Positions 34,054 to 43,028 of a stretch of 64,000 nt of DNA are shown one piece after another. The notes under the pieces were generated by a model. That model was given only the letters and a program-made list of their open reading frames with translations, searched no databases and was not told the DNA's origin. The position numbers were made by a program, and so were the translations under genes. Each line of letters opens with the position of its first letter. The first letter of the stretch is position 1. Origin of the DNA: Allochromatium vinosum DSM 180 (GTDB lineage Bacteria; Pseudomonadota; Gammaproteobacteria; Chromatiales; Chromatiaceae); assembly GCF_000025485.1 (NCBI RefSeq), contig NC_013851.1, forward strand, positions 1,589,154 through 1,653,153, written 5' to 3'.

Positions 34054-35739
34054 TCAGAGCCAGCGGATCACGGCCAATACAATCGACAGCACCAATCCGG
34101 CCCAGAGCGTACCGGCGACCAGCCAGCGCTCCATCTGACGCTCGACCGGGCTGGTACGGGTCGCGTGCCACTGCCGGTCGATCCAGTCGATTCGAGGTGC
34201 GAGCAGACGCTCACGCCAAGCTACCCAGCGACACCAGATCCAGCGTTGACTCCAGCGCCACAGCGGCGGCAGCGGACGCAGCGCCTCCAGCAGATCGCCG
34301 GGCGGGATGCGGTCGAGTATCCCGTCGAGCGTGCCGGGACGCTGGAGCGCGGCCAGCAGCACCGGCAATCCGAGCGCCAGGGCGATGGCGATGAGGTTGA
34401 GATTGGTCGTCCAACCGAGCTTGGCCCCGTCGCTGAGTGCAATGGCCGGCGGCAGCACCAGGATCGCCGCGATCAGCAACCCCCAGGCCGCACCCGCCGC
34501 CCGATAGCCCGGCTCGGGATGCGGCTCAGTACGCCACATCAGCCACAGAAAGCGCGCCATCAGCAGCGCCGTGACCACGGACGCCAGCCCCAGACCCGCG
34601 CCGAGCCAGCGCCAGTCGAGCACTTCCAGCACCGGCTTGAGTCCGTCCTTGGTGATGGCCCCGCTGGTGAGCGGCGCGCCGATCATGACCAGCACCAGCA
34701 GGCTCAGCCCGGCGAGGATCATTGGCTGGCGCCCGCTCGTGTGACGCAATCCGACCCCGAGGAAGAGTCCGCCCTTGGTCAGGGCATGGTGTCCGGCATA
34801 GAAGGCGAGCGCCGGCACCCCGACAAGGGCCAACCGAGGTTCGATCAGCAGCAGCCCCAGTGCCAGGGTCATGAATCCCATCTTGGCCACGCTCGAATAG
34901 GCCAGCACCACCTTGGGGTTGGTCTGGATCAGACCGATCAGTGGGGCCAGGATCGCCGTGATCAGCCCAGCCAGCACCAGCAGCAGTCCCCAGTGCGGCA
35001 GCGCCAAGGCGCCGAGCGGCAGGAAGCGCAGCCAGCCGAGCAGGGCGGCCTTGATCATGGTTCCGCTCAGGACGGCGCTCGCCGGCACGGGCGCGGCCGG
35101 ATGCGCCAGCGGCAGCCAGACGTGCAGTGGCATCAGACCGGCCTTGACCGCCAGCCCCAGGATCAGCAGCCCGATGGCCAGATCGTCGAGTGCCGTCAGT
35201 GCGGTGGCCGAGGGCGCGAGCGAGCCGGTCTGGTGCGCGATCAGCACCAGCGCCAGGAAGAGCGTGGCCTCGCCGAGCAGGGTCAGGATCAGATAGACCT
35301 TGCCGGCGCGTAGCGACTCACGCCGTCCGTCGTAGATGACCAGACCATAGGAGGCGATCCCCATGAGCGCAAAGCCGGTGTAGAAGCTCACCAGATCGAG
35401 TGCGACGATCAGCCACAGATTGCCCGCCATCGCGAACAGGAAGAACAGATGGAAGCGCCCGGCGTGCGGACTGTCGCGCAGGGCGCGGACGGCATGGACG
35501 GCGGCGACCAGCCACAGCAGTGCCGTGAAGCCGAGAAAGATCCGCCCCGGCGTGTCCAGACCCAGGGTGGCGCCGACCAGCAACCAGGGCAGTTCGACCC
35601 GGGCGCCGGCCGGAATCCATAGCGCCGTCGCCAGCGCCGGCAGGGGCGCGAGCGCGACCAGCCAGTGCCGCCGGGGCTGGAGCACCAGCGGCGCGAGTAG
35701 CAGCGGCCACAGCCAGCTCAGGATCAACGGCAGCGTCAT
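34054..35739 (-). CDS. NuoM/MrpD-like antiporter subunit, divergent paralogue 2
   Basis: 561 aa from the ATG at 35737-35739; about 14 membrane helices and a C-terminal helical extension ending in one more membrane segment ([20 protein letters not shown]). The proton-antiporter core is present: the TM7 lysine region [43 protein letters not shown], and the TM12-type lysine in [11 protein letters not shown]. However, the region matching the TM5 glutamate (FYE in the true MrpD of this operon) reads [12 protein letters not shown], with alanine in place of Glu. Last gene of the Mrp operon; its start overlaps the end of the preceding paralogue by four bases. Confidence 0.85.
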   Translation of the reverse strand: MTLPLILSWLWPLLLAPLVLQPRRHWLVALAPLPALATALWIPAGARVELPWLLVGATLGLDTPGRIFLGFTALLWLVAAVHAVRALRDSPHAGRFHLFFLFAMAGNLWLIVALDLVSFYTGFALMGIASYGLVIYDGRRESLRAGKVYLILTLLGEATLFLALVLIAHQTGSLAPSATALTALDDLAIGLLILGLAVKAGLMPLHVWLPLAHPAAPVPASAVLSGTMIKAALLGWLRFLPLGALALPHWGLLLVLAGLITAILAPLIGLIQTNPKVVLAYSSVAKMGFMTLALGLLLIEPRLALVGVPALAFYAGHHALTKGGLFLGVGLRHTSGRQPMILAGLSLLVLVMIGAPLTSGAITKDGLKPVLEVLDWRWLGAGLGLASVVTALLMARFLWLMWRTEPHPEPGYRAAGAAWGLLIAAILVLPPAIALSDGAKLGWTTNLNLIAIALALGLPVLLAALQRPGTLDGILDRIPPGDLLEALRPLPPLWRWSQRWIWCRWVAWRERLLAPRIDWIDRQWHATRTSPVERQMERWLVAGTLWAGLVLSIVLAVIRWL

Positions 35740-37457
35740 GGCGTGATCAGGACCAGTAGCAGAAGGAGCACGGTTACGCCCAGCCACAACCAGCCGGCGG
35801 TGGGCCAGGCGCGTAATGTCCGCTCGGGATCGGATGGCGGCGGACCGACTCGCTTGCCCAGACCATAGAGATGCGCGCGCGCCGCCTCGACCGTTGCGTT
35901 CCAGCGTCCGAACAGCGTGCGCCCTGCCCAGAGCTGGGCGGCCAGGATCGGCTCGATCAGCACCGCCAGATCGCCCAGACTGCGCCGACGCGCGGGACGT
36001 CCCGAGCCGGGCGCCCGGCGCCAGATGGCCAGTGCCAGCGGTGCGGCGATCAGCGCGGCGACGAGCATGGCTCCGGCATTGGTCGGCCAGGCCGACGGCT
36101 CGCCGAGCACGAATGGAAAGCCCGCGACCAGTCCGAGCAGCAGAATCCAGGCCGTAAGACTCCAGATCGGAAAGACGGGCCGGGGAGCGATCGGCGTCTG
36201 AGATTCCCTGGAATCATCAGCTGTCGGTGCGGCTTCGACCACGTTCGGCGCTGGCCAGATCAACCAGACGAAGCGCGCCATCAATAGCGCAGTCGCCACC
36301 GTCGCCAGCATCAGCGCCAGATCGAGCCAGATCCAGCCTGGCGAGAGCAGCACCGGCTTGGCGACGTACTTGGCCAGTGCACCACTGGTCAGAGGCGCTC
36401 CCGCCAGCGCCAGCGCCAGCAGGATCAGCCCCGCACGCACCAAGGGCCGCGCCGGGTCCAGATCACGCAATCCCAGCCCCAGAAACAGCCCCGACTTGAC
36501 CAGCGCATGATGCGCAGCATAGAGCGTGAGCGCCCCGACCCCGACCGGCGTAAGCTGAGGTTCGAGCAACAGCAACCCTAGCAGCAGCACGAACAGACCC
36601 GCCTTGCTGATGCTCGAATAGGCCAGCACCCGACGCGGATCGGTCTGCACCAGCCCCACGCCCAGCGCCACCAGCAGACTGACCAGCCCCAGCCACACGA
36701 ACAGCATCCCCCATTCTGGCAGCGCGACCTGTCCCAGCGGCAGCAGTCGCAGCCAGCCGAGCAGTGCGACCTTGCTCATGGCCCCGCTCAGCACGGCGGC
36801 GGCCGGCGCAGGTGCGGCGCCATAGGCCAGCGGCAGCCAGGGGTGCAGCGGCATGAGTCCGGCCTTGATGCCGAACCCGAGCAGCAGCAGCGTGATCACC
36901 GCGCCATCGGGCGTCGGCGTCTCGGGCAGACTCCAGGTCACGCCCTGAGTCCGCGCCATCAGCAGCAGCGCCACGAACAGCGCCAACTCCCCGATCAGGG
37001 TCATGGCCAGATAGACACGCCCGGCCCGTCGGCGCATCAGCCCGCCCGGATGCAGGATCAGCCCATAGGCCGCCAGCCCCATGAGGGCGAAGCCGACATA
37101 GAACCCGACCGGCTCACGCGCCAGGATCAGCCACAGATTGCCGGCGAGCGCGAGCAGGAACAGCAGCCGGAAACGCCCGGTCCCAGGCGCCGTACCCAGC
37201 CGTTCGACCACCGACACCGCCGCCAGCGACCACACCAGCGCCGTGAACAGCAGAAAGACCCGTGTCGTCTCATCGAACCCAAGCGCGGTGCCGAGCAGCA
37301 GCCAGGGCAGTTCCAGCGTCGCGTCGGGCGGCAGCAGCGCCAGAGCGGCGAGCGCGGGTAGCGGCGCGATCAGCACCAGCCAGCGCAACGCCGGATGCAC
37401 GGCGAGCGGCGCGAACAGCAGCGGCGCCAGCACCACAGCCAGCAACAATCCACTCAT
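35736..37457 (-). CDS. NuoM/MrpD-like antiporter subunit, divergent paralogue 1
   Basis: 573 aa from the ATG at 37455-37457. It is clearly a duplicate of the next gene: same opening ([14 protein letters not shown]), same TM7 lysine block ([36 protein letters not shown]), same TM12-type lysine (SGALAKYVAKP) and a similar C-terminal extension. The TM5 segment reads VGFALMGLAAYGL, again without the glutamate that MrpD and NuoM need for antiport. It overlaps the preceding gene by four bases. I infer a proton-channel or structural role in the Mrp complex; the loss of Glu means its own ion pathway may work differently. Confidence 0.85.
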   Translation of the reverse strand: MSGLLLAVVLAPLLFAPLAVHPALRWLVLIAPLPALAALALLPPDATLELPWLLLGTALGFDETTRVFLLFTALVWSLAAVSVVERLGTAPGTGRFRLLFLLALAGNLWLILAREPVGFYVGFALMGLAAYGLILHPGGLMRRRAGRVYLAMTLIGELALFVALLLMARTQGVTWSLPETPTPDGAVITLLLLGFGIKAGLMPLHPWLPLAYGAAPAPAAAVLSGAMSKVALLGWLRLLPLGQVALPEWGMLFVWLGLVSLLVALGVGLVQTDPRRVLAYSSISKAGLFVLLLGLLLLEPQLTPVGVGALTLYAAHHALVKSGLFLGLGLRDLDPARPLVRAGLILLALALAGAPLTSGALAKYVAKPVLLSPGWIWLDLALMLATVATALLMARFVWLIWPAPNVVEAAPTADDSRESQTPIAPRPVFPIWSLTAWILLLGLVAGFPFVLGEPSAWPTNAGAMLVAALIAAPLALAIWRRAPGSGRPARRRSLGDLAVLIEPILAAQLWAGRTLFGRWNATVEAARAHLYGLGKRVGPPPSDPERTLRAWPTAGWLWLGVTVLLLLLVLITP

Positions 37458-38953
37458 CGCCCATACTCCCGCTCGGCGATCAGAGTCGCCCATTCGAGCG
37501 GACTGAAGGGCGCGGCGGCCAGCAGACCCGCGACTACGGCCAGTAACGCCGTCACCACCGGCGGCCACAGCAGGGACGGGGCCGTCTCCAGCCGTTTCGA
37601 CAACACATGCTCCTTCGGCCAGTGCTCCGGCGGCGGACGGAACCAGGCGCGATAGAGGATCGGCAGGAAATAGGCGGCATTGAGCAGACTGCTGACCAAC
37701 AGCACGCCGATCACCCAGTAGGCCCCGGCCGAGGCCGCGCCCAGCCCCAGATACCACTTGGTGACGAACCCGGCCACCGGCGGAATGCCGATCATGCCGA
37801 GCGCGCCGACCGTGAAGGCCAGTGTCGTCCAGGGCATGCGCTGGCCGACACCGTTCATCTCGCTGACCTTGTGCACGCCGAGCGTCTCGGCATAGTTCCC
37901 GGCACAGAAGAACAGCGTGATCTTCATGATGCCCTGATGCACCAGATGCACCAGACCGCCGATGGTCGCGATCGGGCCGAGCACCGAGGCGCCGAGCGCG
38001 ATATAGGACACCTGACTGACGGTCGAATAGGCCAGCCGCTTCTTCAGCCCGTCCTGCGACAGCGCCTTGACCGATCCATAGACGATGGTGGTGGCCGCCA
38101 GCACGCCGAGCACGGTCAGCAGCCCCAGATCATGGGCGAATTCGACGCCATAGACGTCATAGACCACGCGCACGATACCGAAGGCGCCGGCCTTGACCAC
38201 GGCGACCGCGTGCAGCAGCGCACTGACCGGCGCCGGCGCGACCATCGCCTGCGGCAGCCAGCCGTGCAGAGGCACCAGCGCCGCCTTCACGCCCAGCCCG
38301 GCCAGCAGCAGGAAGAAGATGACGATGAACTGACCGTGCAGCGCCTCGGGCGCCGCCCCGAGCAGACCGCCCTGGGTGAAAGCCAGTTGACCGACCAGGG
38401 TCTGGAGCCAGACCGCACCGACGAACAGCAGCACGCCGCCGCTCATGGTGTAGGCCAGATAGACCTTGGCCCCGTGATCGGCGTCCGGCGTGCCGCGATG
38501 GGCGACCAGCGGATAGGTCGCCAGCGTGAGGATTTCGTAGAAGACCACGAAGGTCATCAGATTCCCCGCGAGCGCGATACCCACGGTCGCTGAGACGCAG
38601 AGACTGAAGAAACCGAAGAAGCGGCTACGGTTCGGCGAGTGCTCCAGATAACCGATGGCATAGATGGTCGTCACCAGCCACAGCACGGTCGACAGCGCCA
38701 CGAACAGCACCGAGAGCGCATCGGCGCTCAGCACCAGCTCCAGACCCGGCATCAGCGTCAGCCGGCTCTCGTAGACATGGCCGTGGAAGACGCCCCAGAT
38801 CATCCAGCCGACCAGGACGATCTTGAGCAGGGCGCCGAACATATTGAGCAGGGTTCGCCGCCAGTGACTCTCCTCGCCCAGCAGGAAGATGAGCACGCCC
38901 GGCAGGGCGGAACTGAGCACGATGGCCAGCGGCAGATAGGGATCGAGATTCAT
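37454..38953 (-). CDS. Na+/H+ antiporter subunit MrpD-like (second D subunit)
   Basis: 499 aa with about 14 membrane helices. The TM5 glutamate is present (MTFVVFYEILTLATYPLVAHRG), as are the TM7 lysine (LGVKAALVPLHGWLPQAMVAPAPVSALLHAVAVVKAG) and the TM12 lysine (VAGFVTKWYLG). RLAYSTVSQVSYIALG and LVHLVHQGIMKITLFFCAGN match the proton_antipo_M family. It is a canonical NuoM/MrpD-type subunit, so it is expected to be a working half-channel. It lies four bases after the first D subunit in the operon. Confidence 0.92.
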   Translation of the reverse strand: MNLDPYLPLAIVLSSALPGVLIFLLGEESHWRRTLLNMFGALLKIVLVGWMIWGVFHGHVYESRLTLMPGLELVLSADALSVLFVALSTVLWLVTTIYAIGYLEHSPNRSRFFGFFSLCVSATVGIALAGNLMTFVVFYEILTLATYPLVAHRGTPDADHGAKVYLAYTMSGGVLLFVGAVWLQTLVGQLAFTQGGLLGAAPEALHGQFIVIFFLLLAGLGVKAALVPLHGWLPQAMVAPAPVSALLHAVAVVKAGAFGIVRVVYDVYGVEFAHDLGLLTVLGVLAATTIVYGSVKALSQDGLKKRLAYSTVSQVSYIALGASVLGPIATIGGLVHLVHQGIMKITLFFCAGNYAETLGVHKVSEMNGVGQRMPWTTLAFTVGALGMIGIPPVAGFVTKWYLGLGAASAGAYWVIGVLLVSSLLNAAYFLPILYRAWFRPPPEHWPKEHVLSKRLETAPSLLWPPVVTALLAVVAGLLAAAPFSPLEWATLIAEREYGR

Positions 38954-38957
38954 GCGT

Positions 38958-40394
38958 TCAGACTCCCGCTCCGAGCAGGACGGCGATGGGCTGGGCGGCC
39001 AGACCGACGGCCAGAGCCGAGAGCGCGGCCAGCAGCAGGGCCGGGATCTCGGTGCGCGGATCGGTCAGGAAGCACTTGGGCGTCGGTTCACGGTTGAAGG
39101 CGCGCGCCAGCACCCGAAACACATAGGCCGCCGCCAGCAGGGTACCGGCCATCGCCACCAGCGCCCACCACCATTGACCCAGGGCAATGGCCTGCCCGAC
39201 CAGTATCCACTTGGCAAAAAAGGTACCACTCGGCGGCAGGCCGATCAGGGCCACACCCGCCAGACCGATGGTGAAGGTCGCCGCCGGCAGACTCTGGGCC
39301 GCGCCGCCGAGTTCGCGGATGCGATCATGCCCGGTGCTCTTCTGCACCAGCCCGGCGGCGAGGAAGAAACCGGCCTTGGCGAAGCCGTGGGTGAGCGCCA
39401 GCAGCACCAGCGCCGTGAGTAGCCGTTCGCGCGTGTCCCCGTCCGGCGCGGCCGTCAGCAGCGGCAGGAACAGGAATAGATAGCCGATCTGGGCCACGGT
39501 CGAATAGGCCGCCAGCAGCTTGAGCCGTTCGGCCCGCAGCGCACGCCAGGAACCCCAGAGCACCGCGCCCGCCCCGAGCAGTCCGAGCAGCATGGCCGCC
39601 GGCAGGGTCGCGATCCCGTCGAACAGATCCAGCCACAGCCGCAGCACCAGATAGATCGCCGCCTTGACCACCAGCGCCGAGAGCGCCGCGCTGACCGGCG
39701 CCGGTGCATTGGCATGGGCCGGCGGCAGCCAGAAGTGCAGCGGGAACAGGGCTGATTTGAGCAGCAGTCCGCCGATCATGAGCGCCAGCGCCGACCAGGC
39801 CACTGGACCGGGCGTCAGCGCTTCGGCCACCAGCTCCAGATCCAGCACGCCATAGGCCGTGTAAAGCAGGGCCACACCGAGCAGATAGGTCATGGACCCA
39901 AGCAGGCCCACCAGCAGATAGCGCAGATTGGCCTCGGCGGCTTCGCGGGTGCCGGTGAGCGCACCGAGCGCGGCGGCCGAGAGTCCCAGCAGCTCCAGCA
40001 TCACATAGAGGTTAAACAGATCGGCGGCCAGGAACAGCCCGTTGAGCGCCGTCCACAGCAGCAGCCACAATGGCCAGAACTTTCGGCTCGATTCAGCCGC
40101 GCCGAAATAGCCGGTGGCATGGATGCTGATGGCCAGTGCGACCAGATTGGCCATGGCCACCAGCGCCGCCGCCAGACCGTCGGCGCGCAGACCGATGCCG
40201 AGTGGCACGCCCCAGCCGCCGAGATCCGAGTGCAGACTCTCGCTGCCCCAGACCGTGACAGTCAGCCACAGCGCCACGGTGGTGGTCGCCAGCGCCGTGA
40301 GCATCCCCAGGGTGCGCGACCAGCCGGGGAGCATGGTGACGAGCAGCGCCCCGAGCAGCGGCAGCGCGACCGCGAGCGCCAGTGGATCAAGCAT
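38958..40394 (-). CDS. mrpD: Na+/H+ antiporter subunit MrpD (first D subunit)
   Basis: 478 aa from the ATG at 40392-40394. Full proton_antipo_M core: TM5 Glu in FNLYVMLELLGLSAAALGALTG, TM7 Lys in GLLLKSALFPLHFWLPPAHANAPAPVSAALSALVVKAA, and TM12 Lys in SGTFFAKWILVGQA. It follows mrpC with an overlap of eight bases, the standard mrpC-mrpD order. Of the four D-like proteins in this operon it occupies the canonical mrpD place. Confidence 0.92.
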   Translation of the reverse strand: MLDPLALAVALPLLGALLVTMLPGWSRTLGMLTALATTTVALWLTVTVWGSESLHSDLGGWGVPLGIGLRADGLAAALVAMANLVALAISIHATGYFGAAESSRKFWPLWLLLWTALNGLFLAADLFNLYVMLELLGLSAAALGALTGTREAAEANLRYLLVGLLGSMTYLLGVALLYTAYGVLDLELVAEALTPGPVAWSALALMIGGLLLKSALFPLHFWLPPAHANAPAPVSAALSALVVKAAIYLVLRLWLDLFDGIATLPAAMLLGLLGAGAVLWGSWRALRAERLKLLAAYSTVAQIGYLFLFLPLLTAAPDGDTRERLLTALVLLALTHGFAKAGFFLAAGLVQKSTGHDRIRELGGAAQSLPAATFTIGLAGVALIGLPPSGTFFAKWILVGQAIALGQWWWALVAMAGTLLAAAYVFRVLARAFNREPTPKCFLTDPRTEIPALLLAALSALAVGLAAQPIAVLLGAGV

Positions 40395-40734
40395 GGGTTC
40401 CGTCCTCCCGGTCATCGATTCCGTGAACATCAGGCGTCCGTTCACCATCCTCCCGATCCAGACGCCGGCCGAAGGCAAGCGCCAGCGCCGTGGCGCTGAC
40501 CGCGACCACGATCCCGGTCAGCACCAGGGCGTGCGGTACCGGATCGGGCGGCGCATCCAGCCCGCGATAGGCGACCGCGACCAGGACATGGAACACCCCG
40601 GCGCCCATGATGTTGAGCGCGATCAGTTTGCGCCACAGGGGTTCGTGACTGATGAAGGACCAGACGCCGAGCAGGAAGAACAGGAGGCCGGCGCTGCCGT
40701 AGAGCAGTTGGGTCAGTAGGATCTCGTGGCTCAT
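40387..40734 (-). CDS. mrpC: Na+/H+ antiporter subunit MrpC (NuoK-like)
   Basis: 115 aa from the ATG at 40732-40734. Three membrane helices in NuoK style: LLYGSAGLLFFLLGVWSFI, KLIALNIMGAGVFHVLVAVAY and HALVLTGIVVAVSATALALAFG. PDPVPHALVLTGIVV is the conserved MrpC/MnhC block. A charged tail (RRLDREDGERTPDVHGIDD) follows. It overlaps its upstream neighbour by four bases and mrpD by eight, so the subunits are translated in step. Confidence 0.92.
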   Translation of the reverse strand: MSHEILLTQLLYGSAGLLFFLLGVWSFISHEPLWRKLIALNIMGAGVFHVLVAVAYRGLDAPPDPVPHALVLTGIVVAVSATALALAFGRRLDREDGERTPDVHGIDDREDGTHA

Positions 40735-41411
40735 GGTTCGGCGGGCCTCGTGGTGCGCGGCCGGCCGCCGAGGAAGGCCGCTGCCAGGGTGGCGCCGATG
40801 CTCAGGGTGGCGCCGGTCTCGATGGTCAGGATCAGCCATTTGGCCAGCGCCGGCGGATAGGTCAGGAAGCCCAGCCCCAGTCCCATGAGCGTCAGCCCGA
40901 CGAGCGCGAACACCAGGGTACCGAGCGCGGCCAGCACGCGCAGCCAAGCCTCGCCCGGCAGACCGGCGTTCGGTCGTCCCGAGAGTGCCAGGGTTACGCC
41001 GGCTGCGCCGAGCAGGGCGCCGGCCTGAAACGCCCCGCCCGGCGCCTGCCCGCCGATCCAGAGCAGATAGCCGCCGGCGATGATCAGCATGGGCACCACC
41101 CAGCCGACCAGACTGTCGAGCAACAGCGCCGCCGGCTGATAGGGCGCCGCCGCCGGGCCGAGCGACCAGATCCCGAGCAGCGCGGCCAGCAGCACCGCCA
41201 GTTCGAGCAGGGTGTCATAGGCGCGGAAGTTGAGCAGCACCGAGGTCACGGGATTGCTGGCGCCCGACTCGGGCACCCGTTCCAGCGCCAGGGCCGCCAG
41301 CCGCTCGCCCTCATGGCCGGTGAGACCGCTCCAGAAGGCCCAGAACAGTAGCGCCCCGATCGCCGCCAGCAGCAGCGGGATCAGGAGGGTTTGGGGATTC
41401 GAGGATGACAT
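40731..41411 (-). CDS. mrpB: MrpB-type subunit with MrpA C-terminal-like extension
   Basis: 226 aa. Residues about 90-215 form the MnhB domain (LLDSLVGWVVPMLIIAGGYLLWIGGQAPGGAFQAGALLGAAGVTLALSGRP). The first 85 residues add membrane segments with ESGASNPVTSVLLNFRAYDTLLELAVLLAALLGI, the piece found at the C-terminus of MrpA or as MbhE in other systems. A fusion of this piece to MrpB fits an operon that has no full-length mrpA. It starts one base after the DUF4040 gene stop and overlaps mrpC by four bases. Confidence 0.9.
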   Translation of the reverse strand: MSSSNPQTLLIPLLLAAIGALLFWAFWSGLTGHEGERLAALALERVPESGASNPVTSVLLNFRAYDTLLELAVLLAALLGIWSLGPAAAPYQPAALLLDSLVGWVVPMLIIAGGYLLWIGGQAPGGAFQAGALLGAAGVTLALSGRPNAGLPGEAWLRVLAALGTLVFALVGLTLMGLGLGFLTYPPALAKWLILTIETGATLSIGATLAAAFLGGRPRTTRPAEP

Positions 41412-41660
41412 CTATCGTCTCCGGGCCGCGCGTCGGGCGGCGGACAGCATCAGCGCCCCGGCCAGACCCGCGCCGATGGCCGCCTCGGCCAGCGCCAGAT
41501 CGGGTGCGCGCAGTCGCGCCCAGACCAGGGCCAGCAACAGGCCGAACGCAATGAAGAGAATGACCCCGCGCCGGGGTTCGCGGCTGGTGAGCGCAGCGAG
41601 CGCCAGCCCCAGCAGCGTGGTCGAGAGCAGGATGTCGAAACCGAGCAGCAGTGGATTCAA
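41412..41660 (-). CDS. DUF4040 subunit (MrpA C-terminal / MbhD-like fragment)
   Basis: 82 aa, three membrane helices: LLGFDILLSTTLLGLALAALTS, GVILFIAFGLLLALVWARL and LAEAAIGAGLAGALMLSAA. RAPDLALAEAAIGAGL is the hallmark of the DUF4040 segment, which in typical Mrp operons is part of MrpA. Here it is a separate gene, as in archaeal Mbh-type operons. It lies between mrpG (four-base overlap) and the MrpB gene. Confidence 0.88.
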   Translation of the reverse strand: MNPLLLGFDILLSTTLLGLALAALTSREPRRGVILFIAFGLLLALVWARLRAPDLALAEAAIGAGLAGALMLSAARRAARRR

Positions 41661-41962
41661 TGGGCGTCCTCCCCATCGCCGCGCAGGGCGCGCTTGGCGA
41701 TCAGATGGGCTCCGGTGGCGCTCGCCACCAGCACGAACAGCCAGACGAGCACCAGCTTGAGTCCGTTCAGGACTCCCGGTGCCTCCAGCAGCAGACCCAG
41801 GATCAGTAGCCCCAGTCCGACATTGTCGGCCTTGGTCAGGGCGTGCAGCCGGCTGAGCCGATCCGGCAGCCGCATGAGTCCGACCGTGCCGGCGACGAAG
41901 AAGAAGGCCCCGGCCAGGATGCAGGCGGTCGACAGCCAGGGCAGCAGTGTGGTGAGCGTCAT
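41657..41962 (-). CDS. mrpG: Na+/H+ antiporter subunit MrpG
   Basis: 101 aa with three membrane helices. LAGAFFFVAGTVGLMRLPDRLSRLHALTKADNVGLGLLILGL is the MrpG/PhaG signature (GLxRLPDxxxRLHAxTKADxxG). It overlaps mrpF and the DUF4040 gene by four bases each. Confidence 0.95.
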   Translation of the reverse strand: MTLTTLLPWLSTACILAGAFFFVAGTVGLMRLPDRLSRLHALTKADNVGLGLLILGLLLEAPGVLNGLKLVLVWLFVLVASATGAHLIAKRALRGDGEDAH

Positions 41963-42225
41963 GCGTCCTCGTCCTCGCGTCGGCGGGTGAAGGCGACGAT
42001 GGCCACCGCCGCCAGCAGTGAGAACACCAGCGCCACGTCGATCAGCGCCGGCACCCGGATCACCGGGATCAGCACCAGCAGCAGCCCGATCCCGGACGTG
42101 CCCAGCAATTGCGCAGCCATCAGGCGATCCGATGGCGTCGGGCCGATGGCGACCCGGATCAGACCGATACTCATGGTCGCCAGCAGCAGCAGGGCGACGG
42201 CCAGATGGATATCAGAGAGTGACAT
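41959..42225 (-). CDS. mrpF: Na+/H+ antiporter subunit MrpF
   Basis: 88 aa with three membrane helices. RVAIGPTPSDRLMAAQLLGTSGIGLLLVL and PALIDVALVFSLLAAVAIVAF match MrpF/PhaF (GPxxxDRxxAxD region and the DVAL end block), with Ala-Gln in place of the common Asp after the DR pair. It overlaps mrpG by four bases. Confidence 0.94.
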   Translation of the reverse strand: MSLSDIHLAVALLLLATMSIGLIRVAIGPTPSDRLMAAQLLGTSGIGLLLVLIPVIRVPALIDVALVFSLLAAVAIVAFTRRREDEDA

Positions 42226-42268
42226 GCGGATGTCCTCGATTCGTCATGTTTCGTCCCGAAAACGGCGT

Positions 42269-42838
42269 TCACGTCTGGGCGGCTTTGGCGTCCCGGCAGG
42301 ACAGGATGTCCGTCTGTTCAGGGCCGGCCTCACTGGTCGGGGCCACGAGCCGCTCGCCAAAGAGCGTGCCGATTCGTTGTTCCAGTTGCGCGATGTCGGC
42401 GTCGAGTAGCGCACCGTCGGCGGCGTCGAGCGCATGGACTGTCAGGACGTCGCCGCGCAGATCCGCGCTCAGCGTGCCCGGCAGCAGACTGAGCGTGTCG
42501 AGCAGCACCACCCGGGCCGAGGCGTTCGTCAGTCTGAGCCGATAGGTGTGTATGCCCGGTGCGATGTGCATCCTTGGCCGCATCACGCGCCAGGCTACGT
42601 CGAGTCCGCCCTTGAGCGACTGCCAGAGAAAGAAGGGCACGAAAACCAAAGCCGCGAGCAGGCGCGGTGATCCGCCATCGCGCCGGCTCAGGCGCAGACT
42701 GGCCCAGGTCGCCGCGATCACCGCCGGTGCGCCGATGATCCAGGAGGTCGGATCGGTCCCGGCGATCACCAGCCAGGCACAGGCAAAGAGCAGGAGGCGC
42801 AGCAGGATGGCGCCGAGGGTCGATTTGGATCCTGTCAT
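42269..42838 (-). CDS. mrpE: Na+/H+ antiporter subunit MrpE
   Basis: 189 aa from the ATG at 42836-42838. Two or three N-terminal membrane helices (GAILLRLLLFACAWLVIAGTD, PAVIAATWASLRLS, LLAALVFVPFFLWQSLKGGLDVAWRVM) are followed by the soluble domain with VVLLDTLSLLPGTLSADLRGDVLTVHALD, the MrpE signature. It is the first gene of the ten-gene operon mrpE-F-G-DUF4040-B-C-D-D2 plus two paralogues. The complex should exchange Na+ (and perhaps K+) for H+ across the inner membrane. Confidence 0.93.
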   Translation of the reverse strand: MTGSKSTLGAILLRLLLFACAWLVIAGTDPTSWIIGAPAVIAATWASLRLSRRDGGSPRLLAALVFVPFFLWQSLKGGLDVAWRVMRPRMHIAPGIHTYRLRLTNASARVVLLDTLSLLPGTLSADLRGDVLTVHALDAADGALLDADIAQLEQRIGTLFGERLVAPTSEAGPEQTDILSCRDAKAAQT

Positions 42839-43028
42839 CGATTCGGAATCTCCAGGCGTTGTGCCACGGTTTGAGCCATGTGTGGACACTCTTCAGAGAC
42901 AAGAGGTTCCGAGCGCAGCTGGAATCGAGGCGCTCGCCGGCTGGAACGCTGGCGGCTCAACCGCTGCTAGCCGGACCAGCCGGCGGTTATACTGGCCGCA
43001 TCCCGTTATCGGCCCAGGTCCGGAGTCC

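Noticed and set aside
34024-35313. 429-codon plus-strand frame and similar ones across the Mrp operon
   Set aside because: Gln/Arg/His-rich complements of membrane-protein genes; all belong to shadows of minus-strand antiporter subunits.
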